NCBI GenBank assembly: GCA_018241525.1
Contig: JAFEDR010000009.1
Coordinates: forward strand, 1,116,001 to 1,180,000
DNA length: 64,000 bases
From: Pseudomonadota bacterium
GTDB taxonomy: Bacteria; Pseudomonadota; Gammaproteobacteria; Steroidobacterales; Steroidobacteraceae
Reading direction: 5' to 3'
Shown here piece by piece: positions 8,082 through 17,331 of this stretch (its first letter is position 1; each line of letters opens with the position of its first letter). The translations under genes and the position numbers were made by a program. The notes under the pieces are model-generated. The model saw nothing but the letters and a program-made list of their open reading frames with translations, searched no databases and was not told the DNA's origin.

Positions 8082-9194
8082 TCAGCGCGCCTGCGCCGCG
8101 TCCCTCTGCCGGCGGTCATACTCGCCGAACGAGATGATGCGGCGTGCGCCTTCGTCCCACAGCAGGCACTGCAGCGACCGGCGGATCCCGGAAAGCGGGA
8201 TGCGCGTGACCCCGGCGAAGAGCTCGCGGTTCGCGTGGTGGCACGCCCGCAGGCGGTAGCTCGGGATGCGCGCCGACAGGTGGTGGATGTGGTGGAAGCC
8301 GATGTTGGCGGTGACCCAGTGCAGCCAGCGCGGTAGCTCGAGGTAGCTCGAGCCCTGCATCGCGCCGGCATCGAAGTCCCAGTGGGCGGAGTCGCTCGCG
8401 TAGGCGTGCTCGAAGTTGTGCTGCACGGTGAAGAGTGCGATGCCGACGCCACCGGCGAGCGAGACGGACGCGACGTAGATCGCGAAGAACGGCCCGGCGC
8501 CTATCGTCGCGCACATCAGCGCCCAGCCCCCGAGCACCGCCGCGTTGTTCGCACTCATGTGGCGGTATTCAAGTGGCGAATTCCAGTAGCGGGTCCGGAA
8601 CGCGGCCGCGTGCTGCCGCAGCGGCACGCCGGGCTCCGCGACCCTGGCACGCCGCAGGTGCCCGAGGAAGGCGAGGCTACCCTTGATCCAGGTCAGGCGC
8701 GGATTCGCGACCAGGTACACGAATCCGGCGAGCGGCGCGAACCAGATATTGCGCGGGTAGCGGTACAGCCAGCGCTGGCGCGGTGTCATCGCCGCGTACT
8801 CGGCCACGGACGGCGAGGTCAGCGGCCCGCGGAAGCGCTCCCAGTTGCCGTTGTTGGCGTGATGGAACGCGTGGTGCTGCGACCAGACGTACTGGGGCAT
8901 GCCGGACAGCACGCCGAACAGGAACCCGAACGCCCGGTTTAGCCGGCGCGAGCGGAAGAAGCTGCCGTGGCCGCACTCGTGCATCAGCACCAGCACCCGG
9001 ATCATCAGCAGGGCGAGCAGCAGCACGATGACGGCGGTCAGCGCCGCCGAGACGTGCACGCTGCGCACTGCCGCCCACCACAGCAGACCGAGCGGCAGCA
9101 GCGTGCTCGCGACCTCGAACCACGCGCGCGCGTCGTCGGGCGTCGCGTACTCGCGGATGATCCGGTGCTTGTGCGCTTTGATCGACTGGAGCAT
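8082..9194 (-). CDS. membrane fatty acid desaturase family protein
   Basis: A 370-residue integral membrane di-iron enzyme. The three histidine boxes are HECGH, QHHAFHH and FHHIHH, in the order and spacing of the acyl-lipid desaturase superfamily, separated by hydrophobic segments LLPLGLLWWAAV, ALTAVIVLLLALLMI and FGFLFGVLSGM. It should introduce a double bond into a lipid acyl chain (or hydroxylate a related lipid) using O2 and an external electron donor. The substrate cannot be told from sequence. It is transcribed alone and is convergent with the RRM protein gene. Confidence 0.92.
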   Translation of the reverse strand: MLQSIKAHKHRIIREYATPDDARAWFEVASTLLPLGLLWWAAVRSVHVSAALTAVIVLLLALLMIRVLVLMHECGHGSFFRSRRLNRAFGFLFGVLSGMPQYVWSQHHAFHHANNGNWERFRGPLTSPSVAEYAAMTPRQRWLYRYPRNIWFAPLAGFVYLVANPRLTWIKGSLAFLGHLRRARVAEPGVPLRQHAAAFRTRYWNSPLEYRHMSANNAAVLGGWALMCATIGAGPFFAIYVASVSLAGGVGIALFTVQHNFEHAYASDSAHWDFDAGAMQGSSYLELPRWLHWVTANIGFHHIHHLSARIPSYRLRACHHANRELFAGVTRIPLSGIRRSLQCLLWDEGARRIISFGEYDRRQRDAAQAR

Positions 9195-9703
9195 GGCCCG
9201 GCTCTGAAGTCCTGGTTCGTGGAGCAGGAGGGTTCCTGCCCCGGAGGGCGCCCGATCGCTCGCTGAACCGCCCCCGGCGGATGTACTCCCGGCCCGCGCC
9301 GTGCTTCTTTAGGCCGCCCCGTGCCACGTCCAGCGTGGCCTCGTCGTTCGAATGCCGGGGCGGGTCGTTTTGAATGGCCTTGCCGGATCATACACGGGCG
9401 TGCCGGCTTCGCTCAGGGAATGGTCGCGACGGCGCTGCTGCCCGGCCGAGCGGCTGCGCCGCGTCGTTCGCCGCGATGCCAGCCGACGGTGCGCCGGGTG
9501 GCCGAAGCCACCACTGCGCGGACGCCGGAACCGTGCCGTCGGGCAGCGGCGCCGGCCGCCGCGGCGCGCGATGCCACGGCGCCTCGACGGCGTGCAGACC
9601 GGGCCGGGAGCCGATCGGCCGGGTCGGTTCGCGCCGCCGGCGGCCGGATTCGACGCTCGTCCGAGGGTTCCAGAGCGCGGGCCGGGACGGTTATAGTGGC
9701 CGG
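9195..9703. other. 509-base intergenic region, no gene recognised
   Basis: This lies between the divergent desaturase and permease genes. Frames in it have no start, composition or motif support. It holds a perfect 6-bp stem, GCCACG-TCCAG-CGTGGC (9323-9339). TATAGT (9692-9697) sits seven bases before the permease ATG at 9704 and could be a -10 element giving a leaderless message, but no good -35 accompanies it. Confidence 0.4.
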
Positions 9704-11089
9704 ATGCACACAGAAAACCCGCCGGCGCCGGCCGAAGCGAACACCCTCAGCCAGTCGCTGCGACCCCGCCACGTCGCGATGATCACGATCGGCGGCATCA
9801 TCGGCGCGGGGCTGTTCGTCGGCAGCAGCGTCGCGATCGCGGCCGCCGGGCCGGCGATCCTGATCAGCTACACGCTGACCGGGCTGCTGATCCTGCTGGT
9901 CATGCGCATGCTCGGCGAGATGGCGGTCGACATGCCGCAGGTGCGCTCGTTCACCGAGTTCACGCGCGCGGCGCTCGGCAACTGGGCGGGCTTCTCGGTC
10001 GGCTGGCTGTACTGGTACTTCTGGGCCATCGTGATTCCCGTCGAGGCGATCGCCGGCGCCGGCATCATCCAGCGCTGGCTGCCGCTGCCGACCTGGGAGA
10101 TCGGCGCGGTGCTGATGCTGCTGATGACGGGCGTCAACCTGATGTCGGCGCGTGCCTACGGCGAGTTCGAGTTCTGGTTCTCCTCGATCAAGGTCGCGGC
10201 GATCCTGACGTTCATCGTCGTGGTCGGCGCGCACGCGTTCGGCTTCCGTTCCGCGACCGGCCCGACCTTCGCGACGCTCGTCGACCATGGCGGCTTCGCG
10301 CCCAAGGGGCCGTTCGCGGTGCTCGCGGCCGTGACCACCGTGATCTGGTCGATGATGGGGGCCGAGGTGGTCACGATCGCCGCGGCCGAGTCGCCCGAGC
10401 CCGCGCGCGCCGTCGCGCGCATGACCTCGACCATCATCAGCCGCATCCTGATCTTCTACGTCTGCTCGATCTTCGTGATCGTCAGCACCGTGCCCTGGAC
10501 GCAGGTGGTGCCGAGCGAGTCGCCGTTCACGCTCGCGCTCGACGGCATCCACTTCCCGTACGCCAGCGAGTTCATGGCGGCGGTGATCCTGACCGCGGTG
10601 CTGTCCTGCCTGAACTCGTCGTTCTACGTTGCCTCGCGCGTGCTGTTCGTGCTCGCCAACCACGGCGACGCGCCGCGCTGGCTCGTCAAGACCAATGCCC
10701 AGCACGTGCCGGCACGCGCCGTGCTGCTCGCCAGCGCGGTCGGCTTCGCCGGGGTCGCGACCGCGGTCATCTCGCCGAGCAAGGTGTTCGCGTTCCTCGT
10801 CAACGCCTCCGGCGCCATCATCGCCGTGATCTACCTCAGCATCGGCGTGTCGCAGGTGCGCACGCGGCGGATGCGCGAGCGGGCCGGCGGTCCGCCGCCG
10901 ACGCTGCCGATGTGGTGCTTTCCGTGGCTCAGCTACGTCGCGATCGGTGGCATGGCGATGGTGCTGGTCGCAATGGCCTTCACCCCCTCGCACCGCGAGG
11001 AGTTCTGGGCGAGCACGATCTCGATCGCGGTGGCGCTGCTCGCCTACTGGCTGCTGCGGCGCGGCCGCGGCGGCGCAGCCCCGCACTGA
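9704..11089 (+). CDS. amino acid permease (APC superfamily, GabP/AAT type)
   Basis: A 461-residue transporter with about twelve membrane segments. The N-terminal signature GGIIGAGLFVGSSVAIAAAGPAILISY is the broken helix TM1 of amino acid/polyamine/organocation permeases, followed by LGEMAVDMPQVRSFTEFTR typical of the AAT subfamily (GabP, AroP, ProY). It would import an amino acid or GABA by proton symport across the inner membrane. The substrate is not predictable by eye. The start ATG 9704 directly precedes the family's usual short cytoplasmic tail; a longer upstream open frame lacks any support. It is monocistronic or weakly linked to the following gene. Confidence 0.92.
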   Translation: MHTENPPAPAEANTLSQSLRPRHVAMITIGGIIGAGLFVGSSVAIAAAGPAILISYTLTGLLILLVMRMLGEMAVDMPQVRSFTEFTRAALGNWAGFSVGWLYWYFWAIVIPVEAIAGAGIIQRWLPLPTWEIGAVLMLLMTGVNLMSARAYGEFEFWFSSIKVAAILTFIVVVGAHAFGFRSATGPTFATLVDHGGFAPKGPFAVLAAVTTVIWSMMGAEVVTIAAAESPEPARAVARMTSTIISRILIFYVCSIFVIVSTVPWTQVVPSESPFTLALDGIHFPYASEFMAAVILTAVLSCLNSSFYVASRVLFVLANHGDAPRWLVKTNAQHVPARAVLLASAVGFAGVATAVISPSKVFAFLVNASGAIIAVIYLSIGVSQVRTRRMRERAGGPPPTLPMWCFPWLSYVAIGGMAMVLVAMAFTPSHREEFWASTISIAVALLAYWLLRRGRGGAAPH

Positions 11090-11184
11090 CCTCGAGCGCC
11101 CGGTGGGCGCCGGGCGGGCCGTCGCGCAGGTAGCGACCGGCGCGCGCCGCGTCGAACGAGTACAGCCGTCAGGCAGGGGGCGCC

Positions 11185-12066
11185 GTGTCCTTGGAACTCG
11201 CCATCGTCTACGCGAGCCTGGTCGCCGTCGAGATCCCGGTGGTCGTCTGCTGGGTCATCGCCACGCGACGCCACCGCTGGCCGGTCCGGCCGGGCCTCGG
11301 CGACATGCTGATCGGCGGCGTCACGAGCTTCCTCGACACGCTCGGCATCGGCAACTACGCGCAGATCACGGCGCTGTTCAAGCTGCGCGGCCATCCGCCG
11401 GACGAGCTGATCCCCGGCACCCTGAACGTCGGCAATGCGGTCGGCATCATCGTCAGCGCCGTGCTCTTCACGACGATCGTGCGCGTCGACCCGGTGCTGC
11501 TGATCGCGATGCTGGCGAGCGCCGCCGCCGGCGCGTGGATCGGGGCCGGGCTTGTCAGCAAAATGCCGACGCGGCGGATCCAGTGGTTCATGGGCGCGGC
11601 GCTGCTGATCGCGGCCGGGTTCTTCACGATGACGAACCTCGGCATCATTCCGCCGACCGGTACGGCGATGGGGCTCGACGGCTGGCGCTTCGTGGTCGCG
11701 GTCGCCGCGAACTTCGTCCTCGGCGCGCTGATGTGCGCCGGCATCGGCAACTACGCGCCCTCCATGGCGCTGCTCTCGGTGCTCGGCATGCACCCGATCG
11801 CGGCGTACCCGATCATGATGGCGAGCGACGGCGTGCTGATCCCGGTCGCGAGCCTCGGCTTCCTGCGCTCCGGGCTGTTTGCGCCGGCGGTCGCAATGGG
11901 CCTGACGGTGGGCGGGATCATCGGCACCGTCGCGGCGGTGCCGCTCGTCAGCGTGCTCGCGGATCACCTGACGGTGATGCGCTGGGTCGTGACTGGCGTG
12001 ATCACCTACGCGGCGATCGCGATGCTGCGCTCGGCGATGGCGGCACCCGTCGCGGCGTCGGCCTGA
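11185..12066 (+). CDS. TauE/SafE-family (TSUP) membrane permease
   Basis: A 293-residue protein with about eight membrane segments. It shows the duplicated TSUP layout: an N-terminal half with GVTSFLDTLGIGNYAQITALFKL and a C-terminal half with GALMCAGIGNYAPSMALLSVLG, two related glycine-rich re-entrant motifs. TSUP proteins move sulfite, sulfonates, sulfoacetate or other small organic anions. GTG 11185 is chosen because AGGGGG lies a few bases upstream and the first helix begins at once. It follows the permease by 95 bases on the same strand and may be cotranscribed. Confidence 0.88.
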   Translation: MSLELAIVYASLVAVEIPVVVCWVIATRRHRWPVRPGLGDMLIGGVTSFLDTLGIGNYAQITALFKLRGHPPDELIPGTLNVGNAVGIIVSAVLFTTIVRVDPVLLIAMLASAAAGAWIGAGLVSKMPTRRIQWFMGAALLIAAGFFTMTNLGIIPPTGTAMGLDGWRFVVAVAANFVLGALMCAGIGNYAPSMALLSVLGMHPIAAYPIMMASDGVLIPVASLGFLRSGLFAPAVAMGLTVGGIIGTVAAVPLVSVLADHLTVMRWVVTGVITYAAIAMLRSAMAAPVAASA

Positions 12067-12111
12067 CGGGGGCGCTGCGGACCCGCCGCGCCGCGCCCCG
12101 CCGGGCCCTCA

Positions 12112-12141
12112 TTGGTCAAGCCTCGGCCGGCGGCGGATAAT
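12112..12141 (+). promoter_or_regulatory. candidate sigma70-like promoter
   Basis: GATAAT (12136-12141, five of six consensus positions) lies 18 bases after a weak TTGGTC (12112-12117) and about 38 bases upstream of the four-helix-bundle gene. The local sequence is otherwise GC-rich. The -35 is poor, so confidence is low. Confidence 0.3.
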
Positions 12142-12178
12142 CCGGGACCGACCCGGGACCACGAGTGAGGAAGTGCCG

Positions 12179-12832
12179 ATGCAGACATCGCCCCGCGGGC
12201 TGCGCCGACCGGGCGCCCTCGCCTACGCCGTCGCGATGGGGGTCGTCGTCGTCACGACCGCGACCGGCTACTGGGGCCTGAGCCGGCTGGACGCCGTCGC
12301 CCGGGGGCTGCAGCGCGGTGATGCGGCGCTCGCGGTCGCCGCCGAGGACCTGCGCGAGGACGTGCTCGAGCTGCGCCGCTACGAGAAGGACGTCTTCCTG
12401 AACGTCGGCGAGCAGGACCTCGTCCGTCAGTACCGCGCCAAGTGGGACGCGGCGTTCCTGCGCCTGCGCTACGACCTCGGGCGCGCGCACTCGGCGACCG
12501 GTGACTCGCAGGAGCCGAAGCTGGAGCAGGTCACGCGCTGGATCGGCGAGTATCGCGAGGCCTTCGGCCAGATCTACGAGGCCATCTCGAACGGCAGCAT
12601 CCGCTCGACCGAAGAGGCGAACGAGCAGATGGGCCGCTTCAAGGGCTCGGTGCGCAGCGCCGAGCTCACGCTCGCCGAGACCGGCGACGAGGCCCGCGCG
12701 CGCGCCCCGGCGCTCGACCCGGCGGTGCTCGCGCAGCGGATCGGCGTGGCGCTCGGGCTGCTTGGGGTCGCGATCCTCGCCGCCCTGCTCGTCCGGTCGC
12801 TGCGCGCGCCGCCCGCCCCGGGTGGCGCCTGA
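12179..12832 (+). CDS. four-helix-bundle membrane sensor-like protein without output domain
   Basis: A 217-residue protein with an N-terminal membrane helix (about residues 15-33), a long charged helical region of about 140 residues and a C-terminal membrane helix (about 180-203). The middle resembles the periplasmic four-helix-bundle sensor region of chemoreceptors (phrases RRYEKDVFLNVGE and RWIGEYREAFGQIYEAI), yet nothing follows the second helix: no HAMP, signalling hairpin or kinase. ATG 12179 is preferred to GTG 12173 because GAGGAA gives a better spacing to it. It could be a truncated chemoreceptor sensor or a stand-alone accessory protein. Confidence 0.7.
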   Translation: MQTSPRGLRRPGALAYAVAMGVVVVTTATGYWGLSRLDAVARGLQRGDAALAVAAEDLREDVLELRRYEKDVFLNVGEQDLVRQYRAKWDAAFLRLRYDLGRAHSATGDSQEPKLEQVTRWIGEYREAFGQIYEAISNGSIRSTEEANEQMGRFKGSVRSAELTLAETGDEARARAPALDPAVLAQRIGVALGLLGVAILAALLVRSLRAPPAPGGA

Positions 12833-12897
12833 AGCGCGACCCCTAGCCGCGCTGCCGCCGCCTCCGCCGCCGGATCGGGTCCGATGGACGAAGTTCG

Positions 12898-13797
12898 TTG
12901 ACGGCACCACGCGCCTCGCTGCCGGGCTTCACGTACCGCGACCTGCCCGTCACGGGCGCCACGATCCGCGTCGCGACCCGCGGCGCGGGCCCGCCGCTGC
13001 TGCTGCTGCACGGCTACCCCGAGACGCACTACATGTGGCGCTTCGTCGCGCCGACGCTCGCGCAGGACCACGCGGTCGTCTGCGCGGATCTGCGCGGCTA
13101 CGGCGACAGCAGCAAGCCCGCGGGCGATGCCGACCACGCGAACTACTCGAAGCGGGCGATGGCGACCGACATGCTCGAGGTCATGGCGGCGCTCGGCCAC
13201 CATCGCTTCCGCGTGGTCGGCCACGATCGCGGCGCGCGCGTCGGCTACCGGCTCGCACTCGACCATCCTTCTGCGGTCGAGCGGCTGTCGCTGCTCGACA
13301 TCGTCTCGACCAAGGCCGTCTACGAGCAGGTCTCGATGTCGCTCGCCACGGCGTACTTCCACTGGTACTTCCTGATCCAGCCCCGGCCGCTGCCGGAGAC
13401 GCTGATCGGCCGTGACCCGCGCGCCTGGCTGCGGGCGACGATCGGCCGGCTCGCGGCCACCGGCTCGCCGGCCTTCGGCGAGGCGGTGCTCGAGGAGTAC
13501 CTGCGCGCGTTCGGGACGCCCGAGGGCGTGCACGGCGTGTGCGAGGACTACCGCGCCGGCGCGACTGTCGACCTCGCGAACGACCGCGCGGACGTGGCCG
13601 CCGGGCGCAAGATCACCTGCCCGACCCAGATCCTGTGGGGCGCGCGCGGCATCGTCGGCGCGCACTTCCGGCCGCTCGAGACCTGGCTTGATCTCGTGGC
13701 GGCGCCGACGGGCGAGGCCATCGACGCCGGGCACTTCCTCCCCGAGGAGAACCCGGGCGAGACGCTGCGCGCGCTGTCGGCCTTCCTCGCCGGCTAG
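12898..13797 (+). CDS. haloacetate (fluoroacetate) dehalogenase-like alpha/beta hydrolase
   Basis: A 299-residue cytoplasmic alpha/beta hydrolase. The nucleophile elbow GHDRGAR puts Asp110 at the reactive position; Arg111 and Arg114 follow, Asp134 (LLDI) is the acid, His155-Trp156 (FHWYF) match the halide-binding pair, Tyr218 is close to the third halide ligand and His279 (DAGHF) is the base. From memory these match, almost residue for residue, the catalytic set of fluoroacetate dehalogenase from Rhodopseudomonas palustris (Asp110, Arg111, Arg114, Asp134, His155, Trp156, Tyr219, His280). It probably hydrolyses haloacetate to glycolate. Epoxide hydrolase is less likely because the lid shows no clear epoxide-binding tyrosine pair. 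Start is TTG 12898. Confidence 0.9.
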   Translation: MTAPRASLPGFTYRDLPVTGATIRVATRGAGPPLLLLHGYPETHYMWRFVAPTLAQDHAVVCADLRGYGDSSKPAGDADHANYSKRAMATDMLEVMAALGHHRFRVVGHDRGARVGYRLALDHPSAVERLSLLDIVSTKAVYEQVSMSLATAYFHWYFLIQPRPLPETLIGRDPRAWLRATIGRLAATGSPAFGEAVLEEYLRAFGTPEGVHGVCEDYRAGATVDLANDRADVAAGRKITCPTQILWGARGIVGAHFRPLETWLDLVAAPTGEAIDAGHFLPEENPGETLRALSAFLAG

Positions 13798-13804
13798 CCG
13801 CGCG

Positions 13805-16195
13805 TCAGCGCGGCCGCGGCGCCGGCGTCAGGCGGGTCACGGACTCGGCGGCCTCCTCGACCGCGGCCCGCGTGTAGCGGAGCGGCACGTAGCGCCCCTC
13901 GGCCCAGGCCGCCAGCAGGTCCGCATAGTGCGGGTTGCCGGCATCGGCCGACTGTCCCGGCGCGTTGATCATCACCGAGCGGTCCCAGTCGCCGACGTCG
14001 AGCACGATCCGCACCGAAGCCCCGGCCACCACCGCGAAGGACGGCGGATCGAAGGCGGTCGCGTGCGGGGCGTTGCCCGAACCGCCGAGCGCGACCGCCG
14101 GCGGCGCGAGGCGGGCGCCGAGTTCGGGATCCGCGAGCGGCGCGATCGCCGGGCGGAACGCCATCTGGTGGACCTTCCCCCACTGCCACGCCGCGGGATC
14201 CGGGCCGAGCCGCCGGCCGAGGTCGGCGAGTGTCGCCTCGAGCGCGTGCAGCAGCAGCTCGTCGCGGGCGCGGACCGGATCGGGACCCAGCCGCGCGTCG
14301 GGGTGCTCGAGGTAGTCCGCGATGGATTCAAGCGCGCCGCCGTCCAGGATCGCGTGCACGGACTCGGGCGTGAGTCGCGACACGATCGTGGGCGCGACGT
14401 GGTCGTTGATCCACGCCTGGTAGATGGTCGCGGCCGTGCTCGCGGGCGACTCGTCGAGGTCCCAGCCCCGGAGCAGCGCGAGCGCGTGCGCGACCTCAGG
14501 GTCCGGCGACGACAGGCCGTGCAGCAGCGCGAGGAACCGGCCCGCCATCGGGTCGTGGTTGTCGTTCTGCAGCGCCATCGAGTCCTCGAGGCTCAGCGCT
14601 CCCTTCGCCGCGAGCACCGCAGCGATGCGGTCGATGCGCGAGCGGTTCGCCCACTCGTAGGAGATCGGCGGGTTCGCCGGGTACTGCGCCGGGAGGTTCA
14701 TCTCGTTCGCGGTCGCGAACCAGCCGGCGGCCGGGTTCTGCACCGCCGGCAGCCGCGGGCCGGGCAGGAAGCCCTGCCACTCGTAGCGGCCATCGCCCGG
14801 GACCGGCAGCAGCCCGTCCCAGTTCCGGCGCACCGGCACGCGCGCGCCGGGCGCCCAGCCGATGTTGCCGGCGACGTCCGCGTACACGAGGTTGAGCGGC
14901 GGCGTGCCCCAGTGGTCGCGCGCGCGCAGGAACGCGCGCCAGCTCTGCGCCGTCGCGAGCCAGGTGCTCTCGAAGTACGGCGAGGTGCCGGGCTCGCTCC
15001 AGACGGTTCGCAGCGCGAAGGCACGCCCGGTCTTCGGGTCCGAGCGCAGCACCGGGCCATGGCGCGTGAACTTGAGCGTGATCGCCTGCGGCGCGGCGCC
15101 GCGGACCTCGACGGTCTCGTGCACGGTGCGCATCTTCTCCCAGCCGCCCCGGTACCGGTACTCGTCGGGATCCGCCGGGTTGAGCTCGTAGACGTAGAGG
15201 TCTTCCTGGTCGACCTCGAAGATCGTGAGGCCGAACCCGACGTGTCCGTTGTGGCCGAGCGAGACGCCGGGCAGCGCGGGCTCGCCCGCGCCGATCAGCG
15301 ACAGGCCCGGGGCCTCGAGGTGCACGACGTAGCGCAGGCTCGGCACCGTCAGTGCCCGGTGCGGATCGTTGGCGAGGATCGCGCGCCCGGTGGCGCTGTG
15401 GCTCGGCGCGATCACCCAGTTGTTGGAGCCCTCGGGTGATCGTGGCGCCTCCGCCGCCGCCTCGGCGGTCGCGCGCGGCGGCGCGAAGCGCACCGGCTGC
15501 GTACCGAGCTGGTAGTCCGCGAGCACGTCGGGCGGGATCGCACAGGGGTCGAGGCCCGCCGGCACCTGCAGCTCGTGCGCGGGCTCGAGGTTGCCGCGCA
15601 GCCGGTCGGCCGCGGGCCCGGCCAAGCAAAGCACCCGCGCGCGCTCGACCTCGGAGGCGACGTTGCCCACGAGCGCGTGCGAGCGGATCCGGACGACGTC
15701 GTCCGCCCGCCAGGGCTCGGGCTCGGAACCCGTCAGCTGGAACTCGACCGGCAGCGGCTTCGCGCCGCGGCGCACCTCGGCGACGTAGGCGTTGATGCCG
15801 GCGACGAACGCGGTCGCGGTCGCCTTCGCGCCCGGCGCGTAGGCCGCCCACTCCTGCGCGAGGTCGCCGCGGTAGAGGAAGAGGCGTGCGGCGCGGTCCT
15901 GCGCTGCGTAGGCGGGGCCGAGGCTCCGCGCGAGCCGGCCGAGGCCGCGCTTGCGCCACAGGTCGATCTGCCAGAGCCGGTCCCGGGCCGCGTTGTAGCC
16001 CTGCAGGAAGTACGCATCGCGCGGGCTCGCGGCATAGAGATGCGCGATGCCCCAGTGGTCGACGATCATCGTCGCCGGTTGCCGCAGTCCCTCGACGGTG
16101 GCGGTCTGCGCGGGCGGGGTGGCGGTCGCGCTCCCCGCCAGCAGCAGGCCGCCGGCGAGCCGCGCGAGCAGGGTCGGAAGCGTCAGCGGGGTCAA
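13805..16195 (-). CDS. penicillin acylase family N-terminal-nucleophile hydrolase
   Basis: A 796-residue exported precursor. Residues 1-26 form a signal peptide; the alpha-chain region carries the family phrases VDHWGIAHLYA and DAYFLQGYNAARDRLWQIDLWR. Autoproteolysis is expected before Ser257 in EGSNNWVIAPSHS, making Ser the N-terminal nucleophile of the beta chain. Members hydrolyse amide bonds of acylated small molecules such as penicillins, N-acyl-homoserine lactones and cyclic lipopeptides, usually in the periplasm. It overlaps the upstream alpha/beta hydrolase by four bases and is the last gene of the sigma factor-FecR-TonB receptor block, so a role on the imported substrate is a reasonable inference. 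Confidence 0.93.
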   Translation of the reverse strand: MTPLTLPTLLARLAGGLLLAGSATATPPAQTATVEGLRQPATMIVDHWGIAHLYAASPRDAYFLQGYNAARDRLWQIDLWRKRGLGRLARSLGPAYAAQDRAARLFLYRGDLAQEWAAYAPGAKATATAFVAGINAYVAEVRRGAKPLPVEFQLTGSEPEPWRADDVVRIRSHALVGNVASEVERARVLCLAGPAADRLRGNLEPAHELQVPAGLDPCAIPPDVLADYQLGTQPVRFAPPRATAEAAAEAPRSPEGSNNWVIAPSHSATGRAILANDPHRALTVPSLRYVVHLEAPGLSLIGAGEPALPGVSLGHNGHVGFGLTIFEVDQEDLYVYELNPADPDEYRYRGGWEKMRTVHETVEVRGAAPQAITLKFTRHGPVLRSDPKTGRAFALRTVWSEPGTSPYFESTWLATAQSWRAFLRARDHWGTPPLNLVYADVAGNIGWAPGARVPVRRNWDGLLPVPGDGRYEWQGFLPGPRLPAVQNPAAGWFATANEMNLPAQYPANPPISYEWANRSRIDRIAAVLAAKGALSLEDSMALQNDNHDPMAGRFLALLHGLSSPDPEVAHALALLRGWDLDESPASTAATIYQAWINDHVAPTIVSRLTPESVHAILDGGALESIADYLEHPDARLGPDPVRARDELLLHALEATLADLGRRLGPDPAAWQWGKVHQMAFRPAIAPLADPELGARLAPPAVALGGSGNAPHATAFDPPSFAVVAGASVRIVLDVGDWDRSVMINAPGQSADAGNPHYADLLAAWAEGRYVPLRYTRAAVEEAAESVTRLTPAPRPR

Positions 16196-17331
16196 GGCAG
16201 GAGTCCTCCGGCATGAGGTTTCGTCGCGCCCGCCATCATAGGCCGGCGCGGCGGCTGGCGATCGGCCGCCGTCCCGGGCGCCGCACGGCGGTCCTCGACC
16301 ACGCGACGGATCGCCTCGATCACGACGTCCGGCCGGTCCTTCTGGATGTAGTGGCCGCTGCCCGCCACGATCCGGTGCTCACCGCGGGTCGAGAGCGCCG
16401 CGAGCTCCTCGTGCATGCGCGACCAGAGCGCGTTCTGCGCCCCGACCTGCGCGGCCGTGAGCCCGGGATAGTCGCGCACGGTCTCCGGCGACTGCGTGAG
16501 GACCACGAGCGGGCGGTCGCCGAAGGAGCGGCGCTCGGCGGCGAGCAAGCGGCTGTCGGCCGGCATCTCGTCGGTCTCCGACAGCAGCGCCTCGCGAAAC
16601 GGCACCGACAGGCGCCGCGCGATCTGCACCCGGTAGAGCGCCTCGCTGAAGCCCGGCTCGCGCGCGTAGCCGTAGGTGCAGGCCCTGAACACGGGCAGCT
16701 CCGGGCGCAGCTGCCCGAGCCGCGCCAGCCGCAGGCACTCGACGGCGTTCGCCCGGTCCTCGACGAGCAGCGCGGCGAGTGCCGGGTTCACCTCAGCGAA
16801 GCGCTCGTCCTGGAACTCGACCGACGGGTCGACGAGCACCAGCCCCGCGACGTCGGCGAGGTGACGGTCGGCGTACAGGCGCACGAAGTAGCTGCCGAGC
16901 GAGTGGCCGACCAGCACGTACGGCGGCGCGAGGGCGGCGGCGCGCAGCAGCGCCTCGAGGTCGGCGACGACCGCGCCGGCGTCGCGCGGCAGCGGCCCCG
17001 GCTCGCTGAAGCCGAGGCCGGCGCGGTCGTACGAGCAGACGCGCGTCGTGCGCGCGAGTGGCGGCTGCACGCGGCGCCAGTCGAGGGTCGAGCCGCCGGC
17101 GCCCGCCTCGAGGATCACGGTCGGCGACCCGGTGCCCTCGCACAGCAGGTTGAGGCGCCGGCCGTCCGGCAGCTGCACCCACGACTGCGGCCGCGCATAG
17201 CGGTCGAGCGTCGCGTCGACCGCGGCGTCGACGGTGGCGTCGCCGGTCGCGCCGAGGCTCACGAGTCCGAGGCAGCAGGCCGCGAGCAGCCCGTACCGCC
17301 GGCCCGGGCGGCCGCCGTTAAAAGCGGACAT
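16192..17331 (-). CDS. exported alpha/beta hydrolase
   Basis: A 379-residue protein with an N-terminal hydrophobic segment (LLAACCLGLVSLGATG), suggesting export or lipid anchoring. The fold is shown by an oxyanion-loop region near LEAGAGGSTLDW, SYDRAGLGFSEPG and the nucleophile elbow GHSLGS; the catalytic His lies in GSGHYIQ. It resembles esterases and lactonases of the alpha/beta hydrolase superfamily; the substrate is unknown. Its start overlaps the end of the TonB receptor gene by 14 bases and its stop overlaps the acylase start (ATGA), so the three are translationally linked. The C-terminal 35 residues are Pro/Arg-rich and look unstructured. Confidence 0.9.
   Translation of the reverse strand: MSAFNGGRPGRRYGLLAACCLGLVSLGATGDATVDAAVDATLDRYARPQSWVQLPDGRRLNLLCEGTGSPTVILEAGAGGSTLDWRRVQPPLARTTRVCSYDRAGLGFSEPGPLPRDAGAVVADLEALLRAAALAPPYVLVGHSLGSYFVRLYADRHLADVAGLVLVDPSVEFQDERFAEVNPALAALLVEDRANAVECLRLARLGQLRPELPVFRACTYGYAREPGFSEALYRVQIARRLSVPFREALLSETDEMPADSRLLAAERRSFGDRPLVVLTQSPETVRDYPGLTAAQVGAQNALWSRMHEELAALSTRGEHRIVAGSGHYIQKDRPDVVIEAIRRVVEDRRAAPGTAADRQPPRRPMMAGATKPHAGGLLP

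Noticed and set aside
9374..9703. 110-codon N-terminal extension of the amino acid permease
   Set aside because: The extension is Arg/Gly/Ala-rich with no helix pattern; APC permeases begin shortly before the first broken helix, at ATG 9704.
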